From Przewalskia tangutica (lineage: Eukaryota; Streptophyta; Magnoliopsida; Solanales; Solanaceae): a DNA stretch of 64,000 nt. Position 1 is the stretch's first letter. Each line of letters opens with the position of its first letter. The notes beneath the pieces are model-generated. The model made no database searches, had not been told where the DNA came from, and saw only the letters and a program-made list of their open reading frames with translations. Below are positions 11,532 to 23,124 of the stretch, piece by piece. The position numbers and the translations under genes are program-made. Where the stretch lies: assembly GCA_029844215.1 (NCBI GenBank), contig CM056736.1:16119501-16183500 (forward strand), read 5' to 3'.

Positions 11532-13933
11532 TGTCACGACCCGTTCCGGGGCCAGTGACTGGTGCCTTACCGGGGCACCCAAGTAGACATACATCAGAGA
11601 AGTCAGCGGAATATAAAAACAAGACATGAAACAAATGTAAATTGAGACACAGTTTATCGGATGAAAGTCGCCTTTCGGCATATATATATAAAGAGTGAAC
11701 AGTTACATCCCAACTTTACAACATGACTACAGACCTCTAGGAATGTAAACAACTATGGCGGGACAGGGCCCCGCCATACCCTGAATGTACATGTATCTAC
11801 AACATCAGGGAGAACCATACCAAAAGTCGAGCCTCCGGAGAAGATGGAGCTCCTGACACCAAAGTAGAGATCCTAAGGATTTGGATCTAGCACCTGCTTT
11901 CCCTTACCTGCGGCATGAACGCAGCCCCCCGAAGGAGGTCAGTACAACAGGTACCAAGTATGTGAAACTGTAAAGTACATTAAATGAAATCAAAGTATTT
12001 AAAACCATTTGCAAATACAATCAGTTCAATTGCACATAGTGTCATATCACAAACAAGAGCAATAATAGGTAAATCAATGTGTCTTTTCTAGGCGCGAATG
12101 ATCGAAGCAAGGCCAATCGCCCATAGTATCATTATGCGTGCCTAATCACGGACTCCGCAGATCGCATAGGTCACACGAGACCGCGTGAGGTATTCCTCGC
12201 GTCGGGTAGCTAACCTGCACCTCGCGGACTCCGCGGCCGTATAGTCTCAATAGACGCGTAGTCACACGGACCGCATAGGCATCCCCGCGTCGAGATAAAA
12301 CACCGGAATGATCAATCTCGGAACTCCGCGACTCGCATAGTCACACAGACCGCATAGGCCGTATAGACCCGCATCAAGGGTGGCAAGCCCTCGGTATAAC
12401 AAGTCAAGGGGGTATGTGATATAATAACAGTACAACGGTCTTAACGTTTAACAACGTAAGCACAACAAGAATGACCCCCTTTCACAACATCACAAGACAC
12501 TAACACACGTAGCATCATAATATGTCTACTTATCAAACAATCTTACTACACTTTACAGAAATCAATACAAGGCTTTTATAAACAAATCAGTAAACAGTTC
12601 CTTTTATCTTTCTTAAGTTGTTATACCTAACTTCCCATAAAGCTAGTATAACTCTTAAGCTTTTTGTTTAAAACCAAATATTACTCTTCTGTTAAAAAAA
12701 TGATTCAATATTCTTTTGAAATACTTCAAGCTTCTTATTATTCAGGCTTAAGTCAAAAGACATTGCCGTAAAAGTACGTCCAGTTAACACACGTACGTCT
12801 ACCGTACTATATATATATTTTAAAATATCATGCTCAAGAGTATAGGAGGAATCACATACCTTCTCGGTGAAAACCATCTGCCAAGTCGAATATGTCGCGC
12901 GCAGAGAATCAACCTATAATAGTCAGATACGTCTATCAATGTCTAGACTACTCTGTAGACTATTCTAAGCAGAGGGTTCTTTATTCTACGGAAAATTGGG
13001 CAGCACTTCCCTACCCGTCAAGCTACACAAGTCTCGTAAATACGATCATATGTAAATCTGATTCAATACTTCTTTATTATTCTTACGATGTGATTTGATT
13101 CAATTCTATTCTTTAATATCCTACATATCTTATACTCAAATCTTAACTATTCTTATGTGTAATATCCAATTACAATAGAATGACAAGAGTATTTACCTCG
13201 ATAAGCCCAAAATTATCCAAGTTAAATGTCGATCTGAGCAAGGTTTAGCTCCTAATTTGTATGCGTTAGATAGCTCCAGACACCCTGAGAAGTTTCTAAC
13301 AACTTCTACTTAAATACTATAAGGGATTTGGGGCGAGGGTATTTAGGAATAGTAACTATACTTGGAAGACAACTTTTCTACCAAGGGAGGGGGGTAGGTT
13401 TCGGCTAGGACTCAAGGAAGGGGGGGGGGGGGGGAGAAAAGCTTGGACGAAAAGCAAAAAGAGAGGGGAGGGATTTTTAAAGACTTGGAGAATTTATTTG
13501 TGGATGAACAAAACCTTGAGTTAGGAGGGTATTTATAGGCCAACCAATGGCCAAGATGAAGCCAAGTGGTAGGCAAGTGTAAGGTGAGATTTAGGCAAGT
13601 GTCCTTATCCATCTACTACACAAAATATCCTACCTAACCTTGACTATTGCAAAGGCCACAAAAACGTGCCCAAGATCGTCCAATGTCCCGCCACTTGAGG
13701 GTGACAAGTGTCACTCTCCCGTTGGTCCAAAATATTTCATCTCTCGGAAAAATCCGCAAAAATAATAAATGACATAGCCGGAATTTTCCCTACGCAAGTT
13801 TTGTAAAACGTTTCGTCGGAAAACGATTCTTTTCGTGTGTTGTGCACAATATTTCGACCTATGCCTAACTTTAAGGCTTAAACTTTTATACGTACGCCCT
13901 CACGTACATACTCTGAAAATACGGGGTATAACA
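11532..13933 (-). repeat. 3' LTR of the chromovirus
   Basis: This is the minus-strand 3' LTR, 2402 bp, paired with 18759-21091. Long stretches such as 12480-12960 match the partner with only a few substitutions. The GC-rich segment at 11540-12420 differs by many 1-3 base changes, mostly at CAG/CTG sites. A run of 15 G at 13420-13434 corresponds to only four G in the partner. Confidence 0.92.
13420..13434. repeat. 15-bp poly-G run
   Basis: A homopolymer of 15 G lies inside the 3' LTR. The aligned position in the other LTR, near 20610, reads 'ggaagggga'. The two copies were identical at insertion, so this is a later expansion or a base-calling error. Confidence 0.9.
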
Positions 13934-13946
13934 TTCTCCCCTCCTT
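13934..13946 (-). promoter_or_regulatory. polypurine tract
   Basis: On the minus strand aaggaggggagaa abuts the 3' LTR start (tgttatacccc), as required for plus-strand DNA priming during reverse transcription. Confidence 0.85.
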
Positions 13947-13959
13947 AGAAACATTCGTC

Positions 13960-14399
13960 CCGAATGTTTCTTCCCAAGACAGATAACGATAAGGCTCCTT
14001 ATAACTTAAACAGTTTACAAATGCCACATACGGCCACAAAACAACACTTAGGCATATATGACAATGAAAAAAAAAATACAAGTAGGAAAGTGAGTTACCT
14101 GGAGGTGTGGTGAATAGGTGAGGATACTTCTGCCTCATGTCCTCCCCAGCTTCCCACGTCATCTCCTCCCTGAGCTCGTTCCGCCACAAGACTTTGACGG
14201 AAGCCACGTCTTTGGTCCGCAGACGCCTAACCTGACGATCGATTATCGCTATGGGAATCTCCTCATACGATAACCCCTCGGTCACCTGGACATCGTCAAT
14301 CGGGTGCACTCTAGATGGATCCCCGATACATCTCGCGCATAGAAACATGAAACACCGGATCGCCTCGGATCGGACGGCAGATCAACTCGTAGGCAACCT
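13960..14399 (-). pseudogene. chromodomain-like C-terminus of chromovirus Pol
   Basis: The minus-strand frame 14348-13878 carries DDVQVTEGLSYEEIPIAIID, then RQVRRLRTKDVASVKVLW and EEMTWEAGEDMRQKYPHLF. This is the pattern of the tail and chromodomain-like module of Tekay-clade Pol, thought to steer integration into heterochromatin. Upstream continuity with integrase is lost through frameshifts near 14340 and 14470. Confidence 0.8.
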
Positions 14400-15639
14400 T
14401 GCCTATCCTGCGGACAATCGATAGGGCCCGATGTACCTTGGTGAGTTTCCATTCTTCCGAATCTCATCACACCGCCGTGGGTGACACCTTCAGAAAACGA
14501 TCATCAACCTCGAACTCCGGATCTGAAGCGGCGATGATCTGCGTATGACTTACGACTACGGTATCGATGCGCTCTGGATAAGCTTCACCTTATCCGCTGC
14601 TGTGAACAGTCTGGTCCTACTAATCGCACCTCGCCCATCAAACCAGCCTATCGATCTGCATTTCCTCCCATACAAGGCCTCATAAGGCGCCATCGAATCT
14701 GGAGTGGTAGCTATTATTATCACATGAAACTCAACTAGAGGCAAATGATCCTCGGCTACCACGAAGTCAATAGAGCAGGCTCGCAGCATATCCTCGAAGT
14801 GCGGATAGTGCGCTCACTGTCCGTGCATGCGTGGATGGAATGCGATACTCGAGCTCACCGCGTCCTAAACCCTTCGGAAATACCTCCAAGTTAGCGTGGC
14901 CCGGGCTCTGCATGCGATATGATCGAAATAGGGACTCCATGCGATCGGCGATCTCTCGGATGTAAAGTGCGGCATAATCCTCGGTAGAAAAAGTCGTCTG
15001 ACGGGAAGAAAGTGGGCTGATTTGTCGACCGTCGACGATAACCCAAATAGAATCATGCTTCGCCGAGTGCGAGGTAATCCCGTGATAAAGTCCATGTTGA
15101 TCACCTCGCTTCCGGTCGGGATCTCTATCAATGCAACAAACCACGGGCCTCGGTGCTCTGCACCGCTGCGACAACACGGGCTGAGCCACAAACTCGCAAC
15201 GTCCTCTTCAGCCATCCCACCAATACATAGATCTAAGGTCGTGGTACATCTTGGTCGACCGGATGGATAGAGTAACGCTTGCGTGTGCTTCCACAGAACT
15301 CTGCCAAGTCCTGCAATATCAGGAATACACAACGCCCTCGAACCTTAGCACCCCATGGTGCTACCTCAAAGGACCCTTCCCACGAAGAGCCGTATCACGA
15401 TCCGAATCAAAACCGGATCCTCAGCGTTGCCTCTTCACATCCTCGGCGATGGAAGACTCGGCAACCTCTCGAACTTCGAACCCTGCTATCGAATCTATCG
15501 GTCGGACTCGAGGCTCGCTAAGCGATGCAAATCACGAACCATGCCCCTCTCCTGCCGCATCGATAGGCTACCCATCGACCTACGACTGGCATACGCGCAA
15601 CATTGGCCTTCCCGGGTGGTACAGGATATCGACATCATA
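14400..15639 (-). pseudogene. chromovirus integrase, fragmented
   Basis: Overlapping minus-strand frames (15332-14865, 15189-14767, 14789-14556) carry integrase pieces: a region reading INMDFITGLPRTRRS, then DKSAHFLPVRR, and EALYGRKCRS near the end of the core. The protein jumps between all three frames, so no intact DDE core can be read. The order and spacing still fit a Gypsy integrase of about 400 residues. Confidence 0.8.
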
Positions 15640-15999
15640 ATCCTTAAGCAACTCTAACCACGTCTCGCCGTAAGTTCGGCTCCTCTGGTGAAGATATCTC
15701 GGAGGCTCTTGTGGTGCGTATAAATATCCACATGAACCCCATACAAATAGTGCCTCGGATCTTGGCGTGAATCACCGCGCGACTCCAATCATGGGTGGGG
15801 TAGTTCCTCATGCTTCTTAGGTGTCGGGATGCGTATGCTATAACCTTGCCTGCTGCGTCAACACATCCCAACCCGATGCACGCGTCACAATACACGACAT
15901 AGCCGTCTGGACCTGCGGAAGAGTAAAGCGGGGCGGTCGTCGATCTCTCGCCGAATCGGAAACCCCGCTCCACGCGTCAGTCGGCGAAACCGAGTCTTA
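15640..15999 (-). pseudogene. chromovirus RNase H, fragmented
   Basis: The minus-strand frame 15973-15644 reads YVVYCDACIGLGCVDAAGK and VIAYASRHLRSMRNYPTHD, the conserved blocks of Gypsy RNase H, which degrades the RNA of the RNA-DNA hybrid. The expected helix after YPTHD is altered and a frameshift follows. Confidence 0.82.
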
Positions 16000-16940
16000 C
16001 GAGTCGGCCTAGTCAATGGTGCGAGATAGAAGCAAACTTCTCCACGAACGCCGATAGTAACTGCAAGGCCCGTAAGCTGCGCACCTGCGCCGGAGTAGTA
16101 GGTCAGGCCAAGTCTGTTGCCTCGATCTTGGCGTATCCACGAATACCATCGGCCCGACAATATGCCCAAGAAAAGCCACGAAGCCAACAAAACTCACATT
16201 TGGAAAACTTGGCGTATAGCTGCTGGTCGAGAGAACTCTCAAGATCGCCAAATGCTCCGCATGCTCGCTCTGGCGAGAATAAACCAAGATGTCATCGATG
16301 AACACTATCACAAGCGTGTCCAAAAATGGCGAACACTCGGTTCATCAAATCCATAAAAATGTCGGGCATTGGTCAAACCGAACGACATAACCACGAACTC
16401 ATAGTGCGTCGGGTCGAATACGATCCTAGGGACATCCGCCTCTCGACTGCACTGATCATAGCGATCGCAGATCAATCTTGGAGAAACATCTCGCACTGCG
16501 GTGGTCGAACAAATCATCAATCCCGGGAAGGGGTATTTGTTCTTAATAGTCACCTTGTTCACTGTAATCAACACACATGCGCGGCGTCCGTCATCTTCTT
16601 CACGAACAATACGGCGCTCCCGGGAGAAACACTAGGCTGATGAAGCCCTTCTCCAAAGAAATCTCTCGGTGGTCCTTCACTCTCTCAACTCGGCGGTGCC
16701 GTTACGTATGGCGGAATAGAAATAGGAGTGTCGCGCTGACATCGATACAAAACTTTATCTCCTCTCGGGAGGATACGGGAGGTCGTCTGGAAACACATCC
16801 GGGAACTCTCGACTCTGGGCCGGTGAAAATCTGATGCGACCTCGATATCAAACACCGAATGAGATGGTAGATGTACCGCCTGCGCGTCTTCTTCAGCCTT
16901 GAGGTGGAAATAAACCTACCGCCGGCGTCTGATGTTCCTC
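16000..16940 (-). pseudogene. chromovirus reverse transcriptase, fragmented
   Basis: Two overlapping frames hold the RT core. Frame 16574-16308 has VNKVTIKNKYPFP and THYEFVVMSFGLTNA; frame 16323-16009 has VIVFIDDILVYSR with the catalytic FIDD. Both are standard Gypsy RT blocks, but the middle of the first frame is out of register. The segment up to 16940 holds the PR-RT linker. Confidence 0.85.
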
Positions 16941-16989
16941 GCTCAACAATGGCTCAGGAAGCGGAACGTACCACTCTCCTGCGGTCTAC

Positions 16990-17329
16990 ATTGGCATAGC
17001 AAGAAGCTAACTAATCCATGCCCATGATCACATCGAAATCGGTCATGCCCAACTCTATCAAGTCGGCTAGTGTCCGACGATTGCGTAAAGTCACCGGACA
17101 AGCCACAGTATACCGCCGAGCTACCACCGATCGCCATGGCGTAGCTACCTCGAAAGGGTCTATGGACTCGGGCTCTATCCTCATCCTACTAGCAATAAGG
17201 GAGATATATAGGGCAGTAGAACCGGATCTATCAAGGCATAAACGTCATAACGGCCCGATAGAGTACTGTGGCGGCGTCGGCGGCCTCACGGTCTGCCGGC
17301 TAGACAAGGCATAAATGCGGTTACGAGGA
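16990..17329 (-). pseudogene. chromovirus protease, fragmented
   Basis: The minus strand encodes GSTALYISLIASRM followed about 60 residues later by DFDVIMGMD, the two landmark blocks of the Gypsy aspartic protease. The catalytic region before GS is disturbed and a stop follows GMD. Confidence 0.65.
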
Positions 17330-18557
17330 CCGCTAGGCTGAGACCGCGCCACGACCTCTGCCGCGACCTGTTGGTCCATGAGTACCACGCCTCGGGCGTG
17401 TAGCTATGGGGATGAGCCGGCAGCAGACCACGAAGGTGACCCACCTCTGCGCGCCTGCTGGTCGGACGGGCTCGCGTAATGACCTGCTGGCCACAAGTAT
17501 AGCAAGCTCCAGTAGTACTGACTCACGAATGGAATCTACCACAACGGACACCTGGCGGACCTCGATCGGTTAGCACCGCTGCTACGGAAGTCAGAAGTCT
17601 GGGGCCACGACACGCCCGAATGCTCTGGCTGTACCGAAAATGATGTAGGAGTGCTCTGAGCTGGCTGTGGTGCAAATCTAGACGTCTGCTGAGGCCGTCC
17701 ACCCCGAGAACTACCAAAAGAACCGGCCGTCTTGGCCTTCTTCTGCTGCTGATATCTGTCGACCCGTCGGTCTCTACGCTCTCGCATCAGTCGTGAGCTG
17801 CGCATACGGGTAATGTCCATGCTGGTGAAGAGCCACACCGCACAAGACTTCGGCCATATAATCATCTAGCGGTGGCGTGTCGGTGCACTCGGTCTTCCAT
17901 GCTCTGCTACTAGCGCGAGGACATATCGAGCGATGAATCGAACTTCGGCGTTGTACTCCTGGCGTGCGCCTCTCTGTTTCAGCAACAAAAATCTGTCGGC
18001 CCGTGCCCTCCTCATCTGCGGAGGCAAGAAGTGCGTGAGAAAATCCTCCGAAAACTCGTCCCATACTGCTGGAGCGCGTGCTCTCCCGGAAAGCTCGCGA
18101 GTCAAACGATCATGCGGTATCACGCGGCCGATGCGAACCGAAGATCACAGACTCGGTCTCGAAGCCTTGATCACCGCGTGATCCTGCATGGCGGCGGATG
18201 AACTCTGCGGATCATCCTCGAGCCTCGACCGTAGAACTCTGGCGGGCTCTGACTCACAAAATCCGTAGCCTCAGTATGCGATCTCGGGTGAACCACGAGC
18301 CTTCTTTGGGCCAGGCTGCTGCGTCGGCCTATCACCGTATGCGGCCACAATCACGGCCAATAGTGAGCCCGTCTCCTTGTACCTAACTCTCCGCCCGGTG
18401 TGGGGCGGGAGGTGCGAATGCGTGGTCTCTTTGAGGCGGCGGCGTCATGGAACTCGCCGTCTCGGGTATAGACTAGGCACGAGCCCTCGTGACTCTCGGT
18501 GTCCTACTAGCGACTCCTTGTGCCTTTCCTCGGGCGGTTTACCTTACGTGGAGGCAT
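17330..18557 (-). pseudogene. chromovirus gag, fragmented
   Basis: A likely start at 18557 reads MPPRKVNRPRKG, typical of Tekay Gag. The capsid core is visible at 18123-17866 as WDEFSEDFLTHFLPPQMRR and RQEYNAEVRFIARY. A glutamine/serine-rich stretch (17865-17536) and a partial zinc knuckle, CYTCGQ, near 17480-17520 follow. Several frameshifts prevent a continuous ORF. Confidence 0.8.
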
Positions 18558-18742
18558 AATCATTACGAGAAAGGAATACGTTAGAGGTCCACTTATAACC
18601 ACGGCTAAAGCACGATCTCGAGTGAGAAGAATGGAAACCAATCCTAAATATCCTATAGCCTCACGATTATTGGTATGGTGCACAACATACCGATAATCAA
18701 GACTACTAGATACGATGCAGTAGACACTTTTCGAGGATTAAT

Positions 18743-18754
18743 CGCTCGATACCA
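18743..18754 (-). promoter_or_regulatory. primer-binding site (initiator tRNA-Met type)
   Basis: On the minus strand tggtatcgagcg lies four bases after the 5' LTR end. It resembles TGGTATCAGAGC, the complement of initiator tRNA-Met, with one base missing at the CAG position. Confidence 0.75.
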
Positions 18755-18758
18755 CTTT

Positions 18759-21091
18759 TGTCACGACGTTCGGGGCGATGGTAGTGCCTTACCGGGGCAC
18801 CCAAGTAGACATACATCAGAGAAGTCAGCGGATTATAAAAACAAGACATGAAACAAATGTAAATTGAGACACAGTTTATCGGATGAAAGTCGCCTTTCGG
18901 CATATATATATAAAGAGTGAACAGTTACATCCCAACTTTACAACATGACTACAGACCTCACAGGAATGTAAACAACTATGGCGGACGGGGCCGCCATACC
19001 ACGAATGTACATGTATCTACAACATCGTGGAGAACCATACCAAAAGTCGAGCCTCGGAGAAGATGGAGCTCACGACACCAAAGTAGAGATCCTAAGATTT
19101 GGATCTAGCACCTTTCCTTAAGCTGCGGCATGAGCGGCCCGAAGGAGGTCAACGGTACCAAGTATGTGGCCCGAAAAGTACATTAAATGAAATCAAAGTA
19201 TTTAAAACCATTTGCAAATACAATCAGTTCAATTGCACATAGTGCCATATCACAAACAAGAACAATAATAGGTAAATGTAGCGAGTCTTTTCTAGGCGCG
19301 AATGATCGAAGCAAGGCGATCAGATAGTATCATTATGCGTGCCTAATCACGGACTCCCGATCCGCGCATGTCACATGAACCGTATGAGGTATTCTCGCGT
19401 CGGGGTAGCTAACCGGTACCTCTCGGACTCGCGGCCGCATAGTCTCGATAGACCGCGTAGTCCACGCACCGCGGGCATCCCCATCGGGATAAAACACCGG
19501 AATGATCAATCACGGAACTCCGCGACTCGCGTAGTCACGCGAACCGCATAGCCGTATAGACCGCATCAAGGGTGGCAAGCCCTCGGTATAACAAGTCGAG
19601 GGTATGTGATATAATAACGATCTGATGTCTTAACGCGTTTAACAACGTAAGCCTGACAAAAGAATGACCCCCTTTCACAACATCACAAGACACTAACACA
19701 CGTAGCATCATAATATGTCTACTTATCAAACAATCTTACTACACTTTACAGAAATCAATACAAGGCTTTTATAAACAAATCAGTAAACATTTCCTTTTAT
19801 CTTTCTTAAGTTGTTATACCTAACTTCCCATAAAGCTAGTATAACTCTTAAGCTTTTTGTTTAAAACTAAATATTACTCTTCTGTTAAAAAAATGATTCA
19901 ATATTCTTTTGAAATACTTCAAGCTTCTTATTATTCAGGCTTAAGTCAAAAGACATTGTCGTAAAAGTACGTCCAGTTAACACACGTACGTCTACCATAC
20001 TATATATATATTTTAAAATATCATGCTCAAGAGTATAGGAGGAATCACATACCTTCTCGGCGAAAACCATCTGCCAAGTCGAATATGTCGCGCGCAGAGA
20101 ATCAACCTATAATAGTCAGATACGTCTATCAATGTCTAGACTACTCTGTAGACTATTCTAAGCAGAGGGTTCTTTATTCTACGGAAAATTGGGCAGCACT
20201 TCCCTACCCGTCAAGCTACACAAGTCTATTGTAAATACAGTCCTATGTAAGTACAGTTCAATACTTCTTTATTATTCTTCTGATGTGATTTCAGTTCAAT
20301 TCTATTCTTTAATATCCTTCTATATCTTATACTCAAATCTTAACTATTCTTATGTGTAATATTCAATTACAATAGAATGACAAGAGTATTTACCTCGATA
20401 AGCCCAAAATTATCCAAGTTAAATGTCGATCCTGAGCAAGGTTTAGCTCTAATTTATGCGTTAGATAGCTCAGAAACCCTTAGAAGTTTCTAACAACTTC
20501 TACTTAAATACTATAAGGGATTTGGGGCTAGGGTATTTAGGAATAGTAACTATACTTGGAAGACAACTTTTCTACCAAGGGAGGGTAGGTTTGGCTAGGA
20601 CTCGAGGAAGGGGAGAAGAGCTTGGACGAAAAGCTATAAGAGAGGGGAGGGATTTTTCAAGACTTGGAGAATTGATTTGTGGATGAAGAAAACCTTCAAG
20701 TTAGGGGGGTATTTATAGGCCAACCAATGGCCAAGATGAAGCCAAGTGGTAGGCAAGTGTCCTTATCCATCTACTACACAAAATATCCTACCTAACCTTG
20801 ACTATTGCAAAGGCCACAAAAACGTGCCCAAGATCGTCCAATGTCCCACCACTTGAGGGTGACAAGTGTTACTCTCCTGTTGGTCCAAAATATTTCATCT
20901 CTCGGAAAAATCCGCAAAAATAATAAATGACATAGCCGGAATTTTCCCTACGCAAGTTTTGTAAAACGTTTCGTCGGAAAACGATTCTTTTCGTGTGTTG
21001 TGCACAATATTTCGACCTATGCCTAACTTTAAGGCTTAAACTTTTATACGTACGCCCTCACGTACATACTCTGGAAATACGGGGTATAACA
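18759..21091 (-). repeat. 5' LTR of the chromovirus
   Basis: This is the minus-strand 5' LTR, 2333 bp, paired with 11532-13933. The 69-bp length difference comes from many small indels and the poly-G run rather than one deletion. Confidence 0.92.
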
Positions 21092-21145
21092 TTTAAACTC
21101 ATAGATTTTTGAAAACCGAGGAAAGATAAATTGAAGGAGACTTTG

Positions 21146-21486
21146 TGTCACGACCCCTTTCGGACGTCATGGTGGCACCTACACTTTTCCCAACGGTAGG
21201 CAAATCACTTCCCAAAACCAATATCATAAACAATATATAAAGCGAAGAAATAGTTAATTAAACTGTCTAGATAAAATAAGTAGAAGAGTAACAAAATATC
21301 GAATATCTAATTATTACATTTTTCAAAGATCTGATCTATCAGTACAAGATCCTCTAATGCATAATAGGAATAAAAGTCTAAACTGTGCAGGAGATAAGAA
21401 GAAGCATCCAAGGCATGCTGAGGATGTGCAGTCTCACCCCGATACTCAAATCCATCAAGCTATTATAATATAATATTGCAGTGAAC
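21146..21486 (-). mobile_element. chromovirus LTR terminal fragment
   Basis: It begins tgtcacgacccctttcgg and so is the reverse-oriented end of an LTR related to the one ending at 11034. Similarity to an LTR fades before the MITE at 21489. No internal region is attached. Confidence 0.55.
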
Positions 21487-21488
21487 TA

Positions 21489-21672
21489 CTCTTTCTGTCC
21501 TAAAAAGATTGTCATACTTTTCTTATTAGTTTGTTTCAAAAAAATTGACACATTTCTATATTTAGAAACAATTTAACTTTATGAGGTGATTTACACATTT
21601 TAAAAGTCTTCCTTTATTTTTTAAATTTAGTGTCAAGTCAAACTAAAATATATTTTTTTGGGTAGGAGGGAG
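21489..21672. mobile_element. Stowaway-like MITE, TA target duplication
   Basis: The left end ctctttctgtcctaaaaa and right end ttgggtaggagggag are degenerate forms of the CTCCCTCCGTCCCAAAA inverted repeat of Stowaway MITEs (Tc1/Mariner). TA dinucleotides flank it at 21487-21488 and 21673-21674. Length 184 bp, AT-rich, no ORF. Confidence 0.75.
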
Positions 21673-21903
21673 TATATATTATGACATTGTAATATTGCAG
21701 AATAATTGCCAAAGATGGTTGGCATCAATGAGTAGAAAATTATACAAAATATGATACAAATAGTTGAATCACATTGTTGTATACCATTAAGGTATATAAA
21801 ATATAAATTGTATACTCCTAACGTATACACCATACATACTTGTTGGGTATTTTATAAATATTTTTAAAAGTTGATACTTTTTGAGTATTTTGTTTGTGCC
21901 GCA

Positions 21904-22060
21904 CAGTGGCGGATGCATGTGTATACATGGTGGTGCAGTTGCACCACCAGATTTTTAAAAAGAATTTGCCTGCTAGGTATAAAAAAAAAATATTGCTATG
22001 CAAAATATTATTATTTCATATGTTTGCACCATCAAAATTTGTCGCCTGGATCCGTCACTG
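21904..22060. mobile_element. hAT MITE, 157 bp, TSD GTGCCGCA
   Basis: The left end cagtggcggatgcatg and right end cctggatccgtcactg form inverted repeats. The exact 8-bp duplication gtgccgca lies at 21896-21903 and 22061-22068. As in the larger element at 4895, an inner 'tggtggtgcag' and 'tgcaccacc' motif follows the terminus. It has no coding capacity. Confidence 0.9.
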
Positions 22061-22068
22061 GTGCCGCA

Positions 22069-22746
22069 TAGGCACAAAAAGTCAATTTCCCAAAATTTAT
22101 TGGTTTTGAGTCCCAATGAAAACTGAAGTTAACAAATTCACTACCAAAAATAACCTCTTTTGTTTTATTTTTATATCTTTTAAGTGTTAAAATTAAGATT
22201 TCTTGAGAGATTTCACATGATTTTTTTTTTTAGTAATAGGCACAAACCAATTGACCTTGAAAATATTAAACTGTTAGTTGAAGAATTATTTTGAAACAAA
22301 ATTACTATATCAAGTTCAAATTTTTATCAGTATAATGATTTAATGGGCTATTTGATAGGATTCGTTAGCAATTATATATATACATAAAACTCAATATTCA
22401 TTAATATAACTTTTTATTGTCTTTGCTTACCTGTAGAAAATTTGGTATACGTAGTCTGCAGACACTTTTTGATACATTTTTTTTCTTTTTTCACTCAAAT
22501 AATACTTGTATAAGTTATGCAAGAATTTATGAGTTATTTTACGTGATAGAATGTGAATATTAGCTATACGCAGGTTAACTAGTTGAAATAAAAAGTATAG
22601 ATAGCCTTTTTACTTATATCCTTTTTTCCCCTCGGAGACTAACTTCTATTTGTTAAAAAAAAAACAAATATATAATTATAACCAGTATATCTACATCAAA
22701 TGAGAAACAACTGTACATTAATCTATACGTTGTTAATTCTTGTATT
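22069..22746. other. AT-rich interval without recognisable features
   Basis: I see no gene, terminal repeat or structured element here. It is AT-rich spacer between the hAT MITE and the Copia element. Confidence 0.5.
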
Positions 22747-22949
22747 TATAAACGTGTATAGTGATAATACAAAATTCATACCCATAATTAGAATATATTT
22801 CATATATTGTGTAAATATAATTATGGTAAGATAGATTCCTCTTGTAATTAGGATTATGATTCTTATTGTATAAGAGATGAATATTGTACACTATATATAT
22901 TGATATTAATGAGAAAGACTCCTTAAGGGGAGATTAATATCATCTTACA
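22747..22949 (+). repeat. 5' LTR of the Copia element
   Basis: 203 bp, similar to 35111-35317. It starts tataaacgtg where the partner has tgtaaacgtg, so the first G has mutated. It ends catcttaca. Confidence 0.88.
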
Positions 22950-22963
22950 TGGTATCAAGAGCC
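22950..22963 (+). promoter_or_regulatory. primer-binding site (initiator tRNA-Met type)
   Basis: tggtatcaagagcc directly follows the LTR end. It is the usual Copia PBS complementary to initiator tRNA-Met with one extra A. Confidence 0.9.
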
Positions 22964-23124
22964 AAAACACTAGAACCCTAGAATTTTGTTCTCCAAGCTG
23001 CCGACAACCCCCCTCTGGGGATCCGTCGCGGTCCTATATATTACAGTTGGCAATGGCCACCACATTCCAATACAGGGCTATGATACATCCTACACACAAC
23101 CACCTCATCCACCTTTTTCTCTAA

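Larger units (their letters stand above)
11532..21091 (-). mobile_element. full-length chromovirus (Tekay/Del-like Gypsy), TSD TTTAA
   Basis: A complete LTR retrotransposon on the minus strand. Two direct LTRs (11532-13933 and 18759-21091) begin tgtcacgac and end ggggtataaca on the plus strand. They are flanked by an exact 5-bp duplication, tttaa, at 11527-11531 and 21092-21096. A PBS follows the 5' LTR at 18743-18754 and a PPT precedes the 3' LTR at 13934-13946. Between them, in order on the minus strand, are gag, protease, RT (FIDD motif), RNase H, integrase and a C-terminal chromodomain-like region, the order that defines Gypsy chromoviruses. The LTRs are very similar in AT-rich parts, implying a recent insertion, yet every coding domain is fragmented. 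Confidence 0.93.
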
